64,000 bases of DNA from Rhodocyclales bacterium (GCA_003105015.1 PQAF01000013.1:59966-123965), one strand, 5' to 3'; positions 30,944 through 39,455 are shown, numbered from the stretch's first letter. The notes: a model not told the origin generated them from the letters alone. Numbers and translations are program-made.

Positions 30944-32362
30944 ATGGACCTGCGGTATTTCATCAACCAGTGCGCCGAGGCCAACGAGCTGAAGTGCGTC
31001 AAGGCGGAAGTCGACTGGAACCTGGAAATCTCCCACGTCTCCAAGCTGACCGAGGAGAAGAAGGGCCCGGCCCTGCTGTTCGAGAACGTCAAGGGCTACG
31101 ACAGCCCGGTGTTCACCGGCGCCTTCGCCACCACCAAGCGCCTCGCCATCATGCTTGGCCTGCCGCACAACCTGTCGATGTGCGAGTCGGCGCAGGCGTG
31201 GATGAAGAAGACCATCACCTCCGAGGGCCTGATCAAGGCGAAGGAGGTCAAGGACGGCCCGGTGCTGGAGAACATCCTCACCGGCGACAAGGTCGACCTC
31301 AACATGTTCCCGGTGCCGAAATTCTTCCCGCTCGACGGCGGCCGCTACATCGGCACCATGGTGTTCGTCGTGCTGCGCGACCCCGAGACGGGCGAGACCA
31401 ACCTCGGCACCTATCGCATGCAGATGCTCGACAGCAAGACCTGCGGCGTGCAGATCCTGCCGGGCAAGCGCGGCGAGCGCATCATGAAGAAGTACGCCAA
31501 GATGGGCAAGAAAATGCCGGCCGCGGCGGTGATCGGCTGCGACCCGCTGATCTTCATGGCCGGCACCCTGATGCACAAGGGCGCCAACGACTTCGACATC
31601 ACCGGCACCGTGCGCGGCCAGCCGGCCGAGTTCCTGATGGCGCCGATGACCGGCCTGCCGATCCCGGCCGGCGCCGAGATCGTGCTGGAAGGCGAGATCG
31701 ATCCGAACAACTTCCGCCAGGAAGGCCCCTTCGCCGAGTACACCGGCTACTACACCGACGAGCTGCACAAGCCGATCCTCAAGCCGGCGCTGGAAGTGAA
31801 GCAGATCCTCCACCGCAACAACCCGGTGCTGTGGGCCACCGGCCAGGGCCGTCCGGTCACCGACGTGCACATGCTGCTCGCCTTCACGCGCACGGCGACG
31901 CTGTGGACCGAGCTGGAGAAGATGAAGATCCCCGGCGTGCAGTCGGTCTGCGTGCTGCCCGAGTCGGCCGGCCGCTTCTGGGCTGTCGTCTCGATCAAGC
32001 AGGCTTATCCCGGCCACTCGCGCCAGGTCGCCGACGCGGTGATCGGCAGCAACACCGGCTCCTACGGCATCAAGGGCGTCATCACGGTCGACGAGGACAT
32101 CATGGCCGACGACCTGCAGCGCGTGTTCTGGGCGCTGTCCTGCCGCTACGACCCGCTGCGCGGCACCGAGCTGATCAAGCGCGGCCGCTCGACGCCGCTC
32201 GACCCGGCGCTCGATCCGGACTCGAACAAGCTCATCACCTCGCGCATCCTGATGGACGCCTGCATCCCCTACGAGTGGAAGCAGAAGCCGGTCGAGGCGC
32301 GCATGGACGAGGAGATGCTGGCGAAGATCAGGGGCCGCTGGGCCGAGTACGGAATCGACTGA
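30944..32362 (+). CDS. ppcB: Phenylphosphate carboxylase beta subunit (UbiD family)
   Basis: 472 residues, UbiD family. The C-terminal half of the active site shows EIVLEGEIDPNNFRQEG followed by PFAEYTGYYT, where most UbiD proteins have PFGEYTG; the Gly-to-Ala change is peculiar to this subunit. With PpcA and PpcC it forms the carboxylase core that exchanges CO2 with 4-hydroxybenzoate. Named by its position before the HAD subunit, as in Thauera. A ribosome binding site AAGGAG is at 30928-30933. Confidence 0.9.
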   Translation: MDLRYFINQCAEANELKCVKAEVDWNLEISHVSKLTEEKKGPALLFENVKGYDSPVFTGAFATTKRLAIMLGLPHNLSMCESAQAWMKKTITSEGLIKAKEVKDGPVLENILTGDKVDLNMFPVPKFFPLDGGRYIGTMVFVVLRDPETGETNLGTYRMQMLDSKTCGVQILPGKRGERIMKKYAKMGKKMPAAAVIGCDPLIFMAGTLMHKGANDFDITGTVRGQPAEFLMAPMTGLPIPAGAEIVLEGEIDPNNFRQEGPFAEYTGYYTDELHKPILKPALEVKQILHRNNPVLWATGQGRPVTDVHMLLAFTRTATLWTELEKMKIPGVQSVCVLPESAGRFWAVVSIKQAYPGHSRQVADAVIGSNTGSYGIKGVITVDEDIMADDLQRVFWALSCRYDPLRGTELIKRGRSTPLDPALDPDSNKLITSRILMDACIPYEWKQKPVEARMDEEMLAKIRGRWAEYGID

Positions 32363-32372
32363 GGGCGCAACC

Positions 32373-32879
32373 ATGGAGAAGGCAAAAGACATCAAGCTGG
32401 TCATCCTCGACGTCGACGGCGTCATGACCGACGGCCGCATCGTCATCGACGACAACGGGCTGGAGCAGCGCAACTTCGACATCAAGGACGGCTTCGGCGT
32501 GGTCGCGCTGCAGATGACCGGCGTCGACGTCGCCATCATCACCTCGAAGAAATCGGGCGCCGTGCGCCACCGCGCCGAGGAGCTGAAGATCAAGCACTTC
32601 CACGAGGGCATCAAGAAGAAGACCGAGCCCTACGAGGTGATGCTGAAGGAGATGAACATCACCGACGCCCAGGTGGCCTACGTCGGCGACGACCTGGTCG
32701 ACCTGTCGATGATGAAGCGCGTCGGCTTCCCGGTGGCGGTGGCCGATGCGGTGGATGAAGTGCGCGAGGCGGCGGTGTACGTCACCAAGGCGCGCGGCGG
32801 CCACGGCGCCGTGCGCGAGGTGGCGGAACTGATCCTCAAGACGCAGGGCAAGTGGGACAAGATCCTTTCCAAAATATAA
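32373..32879 (+). CDS. ppcD: Phenylphosphate carboxylase delta subunit (HAD phosphatase)
   Basis: 168 residues, KdsC-like HAD fold. Motif I is LDVDGVMTDGR with the nucleophilic Asp, motif II is ITSKKSG, and motif III/IV is YVGDDLVDLSMM. This is the 18-kDa subunit needed to use phenylphosphate, presumably by cleaving the phosphoester as the phenolate is carboxylated. It lies between the two large UbiD-type subunits, ten bases after ppcB, and its place in the operon rules out a role in lipopolysaccharide synthesis. Confidence 0.92.
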   Translation: MEKAKDIKLVILDVDGVMTDGRIVIDDNGLEQRNFDIKDGFGVVALQMTGVDVAIITSKKSGAVRHRAEELKIKHFHEGIKKKTEPYEVMLKEMNITDAQVAYVGDDLVDLSMMKRVGFPVAVADAVDEVREAAVYVTKARGGHGAVREVAELILKTQGKWDKILSKI

Positions 32880-32894
32880 ACAGGAGAACGCAAA

Positions 32895-34343
32895 GTGGCA
32901 GCACCGCGAAGCAACCGGGAGTTTGTCGAGGCCTGCATCAAGAGCGGCGACGCCGTTCGCATCAAGCAGGAAGTGGACTGGGAGAACGAGGCCGGCGCCA
33001 TCGTGCGCCGCGCCTGCGAGCTGGCGGCGCCGGCGCCCTTCATGGAGAAGATCAAGGATTACCCCGGCTTCTCCTATTTCGGCGCGCCGCTGTCGACCTA
33101 CCGGCGCATGGCCATCTCGATGGGCATGGATCCGGCATCCTCCCTGCCCGAAATTGGCCGGGAATACGTCAAGCGCACCAACGGCGAGGTGGTCCCGCCC
33201 GTCCTCGTCGACCGCAAGGACGCGCCGTGCAAGGAGAACATCCTCAAGGGCGCCGACGTCGACCTGTGCAGGCTGCCGGTGCCGCTGGTGCACGACGGCG
33301 ACGGCGGCCGCTATGTCGGCACCTGGCACGCGGTCGTCACCAAGCACCCGGTGCGCGGCGACGTGAACTGGGGCATGTACCGGCAGATGATGTTCGACTC
33401 GCGCACCATGAGCGGCGCGGTGTTCCCCTTCTCCGACCTCGGCAAGGCGCTCAACGACTACTACCTGCCGCGCGGCGAGAGCTGCCCCTTCGCCACCGCC
33501 ATCGGCCTGTCGCCGCTGGCCGCCATGGCGGCCTGCGCGCCTTCGCCGATCCCCGAGCCGGAGCTGACCGGCATGCTGGCCGGCGAGCCGGTGCGGCTGG
33601 TGAAGTGCGAGACCAACGACCTGGAGGTGCCGGCCGACGCCGAGATCATCCTCGAGGGCGAGATCTGCCCCGACTACAAGGTCGAGGAGGGCCCCTTCGG
33701 CGAGTACACCGGCTACCGCACCAGCCCGCGCGACTTCCGCGTCACCTTCCGCGTGAACTGCATCACCTACCGCAACAACGCGACGATGACCATCTCCAAC
33801 ATGGGCGTGCCGCAGGACGAGGGCCAGCTGCTGCGCTCGTTCTCGCTCGGCCTCGAGCTGGAGAAGCTGCTGAAGAGCCAGGGCATCCCGGTGACCGGCG
33901 TGTACATGCACCCGCGCTCGACGCACCACATGATGATCGTCGGCGTGAAGCCGACCTACTCGGGCGTCGCCCAGCAGATCGGCCAGCTCGCCTTCGGCTC
34001 CAAGCTCGGCCCCTGGTTCCACATGGTGATGGTGGTCGACGACCAGACCGACATTTACAACTGGGACGAGGTGTATCACGCCTTCTGCACGCGCTGCCAC
34101 CCGGCCAACGGCATCCACATCTACAAGAACTCCCCGGGCACGCCGCTGTATCCCTTCGCCACGCCGCACGAGCGCAAGTTCTCCATCGGCTCCAAGGTGG
34201 TGTTCGACTGCCTCTGGCCGACCGACTGGGACAAGATCAACGACGTGCCGACCCTGGTGTCGTTCAAGCACGTCTATCCGCAGGACATCCAGGACAAGGT
34301 GCTCGCCAACTGGACGGCCTACGGCTACCCCCCCGTGAAGTGA
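32895..34343 (+). CDS. ppcA: Phenylphosphate carboxylase alpha subunit (UbiD family)
   Basis: 482 residues from GTG 32895, with AGGAGA at 32882-32887. UbiD-family features include VPADAEIILEGEICPDYKVE followed by EGPFGEYTGYR, the canonical glutamate motif. It shares only family-level similarity with PpcB, so the core is a heteromer of diverged paralogues. The reaction is phenylphosphate + CO2 to 4-hydroxybenzoate + phosphate, with Mn2+ and K+ in the studied enzyme. Eleven bases separate it from ppcC. Confidence 0.92.
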   Translation: MAAPRSNREFVEACIKSGDAVRIKQEVDWENEAGAIVRRACELAAPAPFMEKIKDYPGFSYFGAPLSTYRRMAISMGMDPASSLPEIGREYVKRTNGEVVPPVLVDRKDAPCKENILKGADVDLCRLPVPLVHDGDGGRYVGTWHAVVTKHPVRGDVNWGMYRQMMFDSRTMSGAVFPFSDLGKALNDYYLPRGESCPFATAIGLSPLAAMAACAPSPIPEPELTGMLAGEPVRLVKCETNDLEVPADAEIILEGEICPDYKVEEGPFGEYTGYRTSPRDFRVTFRVNCITYRNNATMTISNMGVPQDEGQLLRSFSLGLELEKLLKSQGIPVTGVYMHPRSTHHMMIVGVKPTYSGVAQQIGQLAFGSKLGPWFHMVMVVDDQTDIYNWDEVYHAFCTRCHPANGIHIYKNSPGTPLYPFATPHERKFSIGSKVVFDCLWPTDWDKINDVPTLVSFKHVYPQDIQDKVLANWTAYGYPPVK

Positions 34344-34355
34344 GGAGACAAGAGA

Positions 34356-34610
34356 ATGAACCAGTGGGAAGTTTTCGTGAACGACGTGAAGGAACTGGCC
34401 GAGGATACGGAACTGGAATTGACCATCCGTACGCTCAACCCGGGCATCCACAAGTACACCTACAAGCGCGTCCGCGCGCAGGTGTCGGCCGACCTGAAGA
34501 AGCACGCCGACCAGCTGCAGGTGCGCCTCGGCCGCGGCCAGCTGAGCCAGGGCCGCTTCTCCATCAAGGTGCTCGGCGAAGTGCAGCGCATGCCGGCGAA
34601 GTACCTCTAG
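34356..34610 (+). CDS. ppcC: Phenylphosphate carboxylase gamma subunit
   Basis: 84 residues (about 10 kDa) beginning MNQWEVFVNDVKELAEDTEL. It has no recognisable domain beyond similarity to the small PpcC subunit, and contains a basic central part (HKYTYKRVRAQVSADLKKH). In Thauera the 10-kDa subunit is required with alpha and beta for CO2/4-hydroxybenzoate exchange. It directly follows ppcA. Confidence 0.9.
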   Translation: MNQWEVFVNDVKELAEDTELELTIRTLNPGIHKYTYKRVRAQVSADLKKHADQLQVRLGRGQLSQGRFSIKVLGEVQRMPAKYL

Positions 34611-34616
34611 CGTGAA

Positions 34617-35969
34617 ATGGCCAGCCTCGACCTGCGCGGCTTTCTCGACGATCTCGCCGGCGAGCTGATCCGCGTCGGCGAGCCGCTCGATCCGCAGTTC
34701 GAGGTCGCCGCGCTGCTCTCGGAGGTGCAGGGCACCGGCCGCGCCGTGCTCTGCGAGAACATCAAGGGCCGGTCCGGCGCGCGCATCGCCGGCAACCTGC
34801 TCTCCAGCCGCCGGCTGGCCGCGCGCGCGCTCGGCACCAGCGAGGACAAGCTGGTGGACACCTACGTCGCGCGCAGCGCGCAGCGCGTGCCGCCGGTGCC
34901 GGCGCAGGAGGCGCCGGTGCAGGCCGTGGTGCACCGCCAGCCGGCCGACGTCGGCGCGCTGCTGCCGCTGCTGACCCACTACGAGAAGGACGCCGCGCCT
35001 TTCCTCACCTGCGGCGTGGTGCTGGCGCGCGATCCGGCGACGGGCCAGCGCGGCATGGGCATCCACCGCATGATGTTCAAAGGCGGCCGCCGCTTCGGCA
35101 TCCTGCTCGCCAATCCGCCGCTGTCGCAGTTTCTCGCCAACGCGGAGGCTTCCGGCAAGCCGCTCGAGGTGGCCGTGGCGCTGGGCGTCGATCCGGCCAT
35201 GCTGATCGCCTCGGTGGTGAAGACCGGCCCGCTCGGGCCCGACAAGATGGACATCGCCGGCAGCCTGCGCGGCGCGCCGGTGGAGTTGGTGCGCGGCCTC
35301 ACGGTGGACCTCGAGGTGCCGGCGCGCGCCGAGGTGGTGCTCGAGGGCCGCGTCCTGCCCGGCGTGCGCGAGCCGGAGGGCCCCTTCGGCGAGAACACCG
35401 GCTACTACTTTTCCAACACCAGCCCGGTCGTCGAGATCGACGCCGTCACCCACCGCGAGGACTTCATCTTTCCGGCGCTGGTGCCGTGGACGGCCGACGT
35501 CGACACGCTGCTCTCCCTCGCCGGCGGCGCCGAGCTGCTCGGCCAGCTGAAGGGTCTGGTGCGCGGCGTCGTCGACCTGGACATCGTGCCGGGCACCTGC
35601 AGCTTCGCCGCGGTGATCGCGGTGAAGGGCTGCCCGGCATACGAGGTGCGCCGACTGGTGCACCTGGCGCTCAACCTCGACCGCCGCCTGAAGTCGGTGA
35701 CGGTGGTGGACGACGACGTGGACATCCGCAATCCGCGCGAGGTGGCCTGGGCGCTCGCCACGCGCTTCCAGGCCGACCGCGACATGGTGGTGCTGGGCGG
35801 CATGGAGGGCTACGTCATCGATCCGTCCTCGGCCGGCGCGGCCGGTGCGAAGATGGGCTTCGACGCCACGCGCGGCGCGGGCGCCACCTTCGACAGGATC
35901 GCCCTGCCGGCAGGGGCCGCGGCGCGGGCGCGGCAGGTGGCCGCTTCATTGGACAGGGGGAGAACATGA
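34617..35969 (+). CDS. Third UbiD-family decarboxylase-like protein in the phenol cluster
   Basis: 450 residues, UbiD family: LEVPARAEVVLEGRVLPGVR, then EGPFGENTGYYF. It is shorter than PpcA and PpcB and distinct from both. The Thauera phenol cluster has an equivalent UbiD-like gene of unproven function. It could carboxylate or decarboxylate a related phenol, or act as a paralogous subunit. Its stop overlaps the start of the UbiX-like gene by four bases, the usual sign of a UbiD/UbiX pair. Seven bases after ppcC. Confidence 0.88.
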   Translation: MASLDLRGFLDDLAGELIRVGEPLDPQFEVAALLSEVQGTGRAVLCENIKGRSGARIAGNLLSSRRLAARALGTSEDKLVDTYVARSAQRVPPVPAQEAPVQAVVHRQPADVGALLPLLTHYEKDAAPFLTCGVVLARDPATGQRGMGIHRMMFKGGRRFGILLANPPLSQFLANAEASGKPLEVAVALGVDPAMLIASVVKTGPLGPDKMDIAGSLRGAPVELVRGLTVDLEVPARAEVVLEGRVLPGVREPEGPFGENTGYYFSNTSPVVEIDAVTHREDFIFPALVPWTADVDTLLSLAGGAELLGQLKGLVRGVVDLDIVPGTCSFAAVIAVKGCPAYEVRRLVHLALNLDRRLKSVTVVDDDVDIRNPREVAWALATRFQADRDMVVLGGMEGYVIDPSSAGAAGAKMGFDATRGAGATFDRIALPAGAAARARQVAASLDRGRT

Positions 35970-36550
35970 AACTGGTGGTGGGCATTTCCGGCGCGAGCGG
36001 CGCCATCTACGGCATCCGCATCCTCGAGGTGTTGCAGAAGGCGGGGGTCGAGACGCACCTCGTCATGTCCGATTCGGCCAAGCGCACCATCGTGTACGAG
36101 ACCGACTACACGATGGACGACGTCAAGCGCCTCGCCACCCACCTGCACGACATCAACGACGTCGGCGCCTGCATCTCTTCCGGCAGCTTCCGCCACGCCG
36201 GCATGGTCATCGCGCCGTGCTCGATCAAGACGCTCTCGGCGATCGCCAATTCCTTCAACACCAACCTGCTGATCCGCGGCGCCGACGTCTGCCTGAAGGA
36301 GCGGCGCAAGCTGGTGCTGATGCTGCGCGAGACGCCGCTGCACCTCGGCCACCTGCGCCTGATGACGCAGGTGACGGAAGCCGGCGCCGTGCTGGTACCG
36401 CCGCTGCCGGCCTTCTACCACAAGCCGAAGACGCTGGAGGACGTGATCATGCAGTCGGTGAACAAGGCACTCGACCAGTTCGACCTCGACCTCGACCTCT
36501 TCCAGCGCTGGACCGGCAACGAGGAGCGGGAGGCGATGAAGCAGCGCTAG
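35966..36550 (+). CDS. UbiX-like flavin prenyltransferase
   Basis: 194 residues. The FMN-binding GISGASGAIYGIRILEVL motif is N-terminal; APCSIKTLSAIANSFNTNLLIRGADVCLKERRKLVLMLRETP (given here in family pattern) and PLPAFYHKP complete the UbiX signature. UbiX joins dimethylallyl phosphate to reduced FMN to make prenylated FMN, the cofactor of UbiD enzymes. Translationally coupled to the third UbiD-like gene. It could also serve PpcA and PpcB. Confidence 0.92.
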   Translation: MKLVVGISGASGAIYGIRILEVLQKAGVETHLVMSDSAKRTIVYETDYTMDDVKRLATHLHDINDVGACISSGSFRHAGMVIAPCSIKTLSAIANSFNTNLLIRGADVCLKERRKLVLMLRETPLHLGHLRLMTQVTEAGAVLVPPLPAFYHKPKTLEDVIMQSVNKALDQFDLDLDLFQRWTGNEEREAMKQR

Positions 36551-36575
36551 GCGGACCAGGATGGGAGGCATGGCC

Positions 36576-36995
36576 ATGGCGGTGACGGAGCGGATATCGG
36601 AGGCGCAGACGCTGTTGCTGGTGGGCGAGGCCTGCTCGGGCCTCGGCGAGGGCGCGAGCTTCACCCGGCTGGACTGGGTGCGGCGCGAGTTCCTCGCCAA
36701 GCTCGGCTTCGAGCCCTATCCGGGCACCTTCAACCTGCACATGGGCGGGGACGACTGGGCGGCGGCGCGGCGCGTCATGGAACGCGAGCCCGGCATCGCC
36801 ATCGCGCCCGAGCCGGGCTTCTGCGCGGCGAAGTGCTTCCATGTCGTGATCGGCGGCTGCATCACCGGGGCGGTGGTGTTCCCCGAAGTGGCCGGCTACC
36901 CGTCCGACAAGTTCGAGGTGATTTCCGCCGTGCCGGTGCGCCAGGCGCTCGGCGTGAACGACGGCGACAGCATCGCCGTCAGCGTGGTGTGCTAG
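36576..36995 (+). CDS. DUF120 protein, CTP-dependent riboflavin kinase type
   Basis: 139 residues from ATG 36576, chosen because GGGAGG at 36563-36568 is correctly spaced for it; in-frame ATGs at 36561 and 36570 are less favourable. The sequence follows the archaeal RibK pattern: GEACSGLGEGASF, LGFEPYPGTFNLHM, ITGAVVFPEVAGYPSDKFEVI and LGVNDGDSIAV. Archaeal RibK makes FMN from riboflavin and CTP. A stand-alone copy in a proteobacterium is unusual. Next to UbiX it may supply FMN for prenylation; this role is inferred. Confidence 0.82.
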   Translation: MAVTERISEAQTLLLVGEACSGLGEGASFTRLDWVRREFLAKLGFEPYPGTFNLHMGGDDWAAARRVMEREPGIAIAPEPGFCAAKCFHVVIGGCITGAVVFPEVAGYPSDKFEVISAVPVRQALGVNDGDSIAVSVVC

Positions 36996-37002
36996 GTCCG
37001 GC

Positions 37003-37527
37003 ATGACGTCGAGACATTGCCAGCATTGCGGCGCCGTCCTGGCGGCACTGACTTTCGAGGACGGCAGGCAGCGCGAGCAGTGCCTGGCCTGCGGCACGGT
37101 GGCCTGGCGCAACCCGACGCCGGTGGGCATGGCGCTGATCGAGCACGAGGGCCGGCTGGTGCTGATCCGCCGCCTGGGCGATCCGCTCGCCGGCTACTGG
37201 GCGCCGCCGGCCGGCTATGTCGAGCTGGGCGAGTCGGTGGCGCAGGCGGTGCTGCGCGAGGCGAAGGAGGAGACCGGCCTCAGCATCGCCCTCGACGGCC
37301 TGCTCGATGTGTACTCGCGCGCCGACGTGAACGTGCTGATCGTCGCCTATCGCGCACATTCGATCGGCGGCACGCTCGCGGCCGGCGACGACGCCATCGA
37401 GGCCGGCCTCTTCGCGCCGGACGACTGGCCGCAGGAGCCGTTGCCGGAGAGCGGCGCGGCGATCGACGAATGGTTCTACGGCGTCATCCGCGATGTGCTC
37501 GCGCGCTGGCAGCCGGCCAAGCGATGA
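37003..37527 (+). CDS. Nudix hydrolase with N-terminal zinc ribbon
   Basis: 174 residues. An N-terminal zinc ribbon has two CxxC pairs (CQHCG and CLACG). The Nudix box is GYVELGESVAQAVLREAKEE followed by TGL, fully conserved. Substrate is unknown. A similar gene lies in the Thauera phenol cluster. Given its neighbours it might hydrolyse dimethylallyl diphosphate to the monophosphate that UbiX uses, or act on a nucleotide by-product; both are guesses. Confidence 0.85.
   Translation: MTSRHCQHCGAVLAALTFEDGRQREQCLACGTVAWRNPTPVGMALIEHEGRLVLIRRLGDPLAGYWAPPAGYVELGESVAQAVLREAKEETGLSIALDGLLDVYSRADVNVLIVAYRAHSIGGTLAAGDDAIEAGLFAPDDWPQEPLPESGAAIDEWFYGVIRDVLARWQPAKR
37032..37056 (-). repeat. Recurring 25-base motif, site 7
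   Basis: GAAAGTCAGT, nine bases, ACGGCG; inside the Nudix gene, on the non-coding strand. Confidence 0.78.
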
Positions 37528-37537
37528 GGACGAGAAG

Positions 37538-37999
37538 ATGATCGGCAACATCACCCCGGACCTGCCCGAGAAGCTGGTCGGCTACCTGCGCCCCGGCGCC
37601 CCCGGCCTGCTGCTCACCTGCGGCGCCGACGGCTATGCCAGTTCCGCCTTCACCTGGATCGTGGCCCTCGACGCCGCCCGGCTGCGCTTCGCCGTCGACG
37701 AGGGCGGCTCGGCCATGGCCAACCTGCTGCGCAGCGGCCAGGCCTCGCTGCAGGTGATCGGGCCGGGCGACCTGACCTTCCTCGTCAAGGGGCGGGCGCG
37801 GCGGCTCAGCGAGCGCATCGCCGCCGCCGGGCCCTACGCGATCATGCTCTACGAAATGCAAGTGGCGGGCGCCAAGGACCAGTCCTGGCCGGGCGTCGCC
37901 ACCACGGCCCTCGCCTACGAATGGCCAGCCGGACAGCGCGAGGCGATGCTCGCGATGGAGCAGGCCGTCTATGCCGAAATGCGCAACTTTCAACCCTGA
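37538..37999 (+). CDS. Pyridoxamine 5'-phosphate oxidase-like flavin protein
   Basis: 153 residues from ATG 37538, ten bases after the Nudix stop. The split-barrel pattern includes GLLLTCGADGYASSAFTWIV and LQVIGPGDLTFLVKGRARRL. It probably binds FMN or a related flavin. It could be a flavin reductase or flavin carrier for the UbiX/UbiD proteins encoded upstream, but no activity can be assigned from sequence. Confidence 0.72.
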   Translation: MIGNITPDLPEKLVGYLRPGAPGLLLTCGADGYASSAFTWIVALDAARLRFAVDEGGSAMANLLRSGQASLQVIGPGDLTFLVKGRARRLSERIAAAGPYAIMLYEMQVAGAKDQSWPGVATTALAYEWPAGQREAMLAMEQAVYAEMRNFQP

Positions 38000-38041
38000 G
38001 GACATCGAACAAAGCGGAGAGGCTTTCATTCGAACACCACC

Positions 38042-39340
38042 ATGACCTATTTCGATCCGACCACCGAAACCCTGCCGCGCGAGCAGCTCGCCGCGCTGCA
38101 ACTGTCCAAGCTGCAGGCCATGGCCAAGGAGCTGTGGGGCAAGAACCGCTTCTATACGGAAAAGTGGAAACGGGCCGGCCTGCAGCCGGACGACCTCAAG
38201 TCGCTCGACGACCTGGCGCGCCTTCCGCTCACCACCAAGCACGAGCTGATGGAGGACCAGGCCGCGCACGGGCCCTTCGGCAACAACCTGACCTACCCGA
38301 TCGAGCAGTACGTGCGCTTCCACCAGACCTCCGGCACCACCGGCGTGCCGCTCAAGGTGCCCGACACCGAGGCCGGCTGGCAGTGGTGGGGCCGCTGCTG
38401 GGGCCACGTGCTGGCCGGCGCCGGCGTCACCGCCGCCGACCGCATCTTCATGGCCTTCTCCTTCGGCCCCTTCGTCGGCTTCTGGGCCGCCACCGAAGGC
38501 GCGCGCCAGCTCGGCGCGCTGATGGTGCCCGGCGGCGGGCGCGATTCGCCGCAGCGCCTCGAACTCATGCGCGACGTCGGCGCCACCGTGCTGTGCTGCA
38601 CGCCGACCTACGCCCTGCGCCTGGCCGAGGTCGCGCGCGAGACCGGTTTCGACCTCTCCAGCATCCCGATGAAGTCCACGGTGCACGCCGGCGAGCCCGG
38701 CGCCAACGTGCCGGCGACCAAGGCGCGCATCGAGGACGTCTGGAGCGCCAAGTGCTTCGACCACGCCGGCGCCACCGAGGTCGGCGCGCACTCCTTCGAG
38801 TGCAGCGTGCAGCCCGGCGGCACCCACCTCATCGAGAGCGAATTCATCGCCGAGATCCTCGACCCGGCCACCGGCCTGCCGGTGGCGGAAGGCGAGCGCG
38901 GCGAGCTGGTCCTCACCAACCTCGGCCGCTGGGGCTTCCCGATCATCCGCTACAAGACCGGCGACATCGTGCGCACCACGACGCAGCGCTGCGAGTGCGG
39001 CCGCACATCGATGCGCTTCGAGGGCGGCATCATCGGCCGCGCCGACGACATGGTGACGGTGCGCGGCGTGAACGTCTTCCCGGCCGGCGTCGAGAACATC
39101 CTGCGCAAGTTCGCCGAGATCGACGAGTTCCGCATCACCGTGCACAAGGTGCGCCAGATGGACGAGATGGACGTCGAGGTCGAGCTGTGCGAGGGCGCCG
39201 ACCCGAACGTCGTGCACGCCATCGCCGAGCGCCTCGACTCGATGCTCTCCTTCCGGCCGCGCGTGCACCACCTGCCGAGGAACGCCCTGCCGCGCTTCGA
39301 GCTGAAGGCCAAGCGCTTCCACGTCAATCGCGGGGCATGA
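38042..39340 (+). CDS. PaaK-type aryl-CoA ligase, candidate 4-hydroxybenzoate-CoA ligase
   Basis: 432 residues, normal for phenylacetate-CoA ligases. The P-loop is RFHQTSGTTGVPLKV, the adenylate motif is FDHAGATEVGA, and GFPIIRYKTGDIVRTT precedes the hinge. A Cys pair (RCECGRTS) sits before the C-terminal domain, as in PaaK. As last gene of the phenol cluster it is well placed to activate 4-hydroxybenzoate to its CoA thioester, although characterised 4-hydroxybenzoate-CoA ligases belong to another subfamily. Phenylacetate-CoA ligase is the alternative. Confidence 0.8.
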   Translation: MTYFDPTTETLPREQLAALQLSKLQAMAKELWGKNRFYTEKWKRAGLQPDDLKSLDDLARLPLTTKHELMEDQAAHGPFGNNLTYPIEQYVRFHQTSGTTGVPLKVPDTEAGWQWWGRCWGHVLAGAGVTAADRIFMAFSFGPFVGFWAATEGARQLGALMVPGGGRDSPQRLELMRDVGATVLCCTPTYALRLAEVARETGFDLSSIPMKSTVHAGEPGANVPATKARIEDVWSAKCFDHAGATEVGAHSFECSVQPGGTHLIESEFIAEILDPATGLPVAEGERGELVLTNLGRWGFPIIRYKTGDIVRTTTQRCECGRTSMRFEGGIIGRADDMVTVRGVNVFPAGVENILRKFAEIDEFRITVHKVRQMDEMDVEVELCEGADPNVVHAIAERLDSMLSFRPRVHHLPRNALPRFELKAKRFHVNRGA

Positions 39341-39381
39341 GCGCTGACCGCCGGGCCGACCCAGGGTCGGCGCAGCGAACG

Positions 39382-39450
39382 ACATGGAGCGGGCGCAGCC
39401 CGCGAACCACCGCCACCCCCTTCCTCGGGAAGGGGGCCGGGGGGAGGGCT
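39382..39450 (+). repeat. Dispersed repeat, family A, copy 2
   Basis: Begins ACATGGAGCGGGCGCAGCCC and includes a hairpin with arms CCCCCTTCC and GGAAGGGGG separated by TCG. It lies between the CoA ligase and the phosphatase gene and creates an in-frame ATG extension upstream of the latter. The other copy is inverted inside an ABC ATPase gene at 12615-12682. Confidence 0.82.
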
Positions 39451-39455
39451 GTTCC

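Noticed and set aside
32328..35663. A 1111-codon open frame on the minus strand opposite ppcD, ppcA, ppcC and the third UbiD-like gene
   Set aside because: Composition is that of antisense GC-rich DNA, and the plus-strand genes have clear families, ribosome binding sites and operon spacing.
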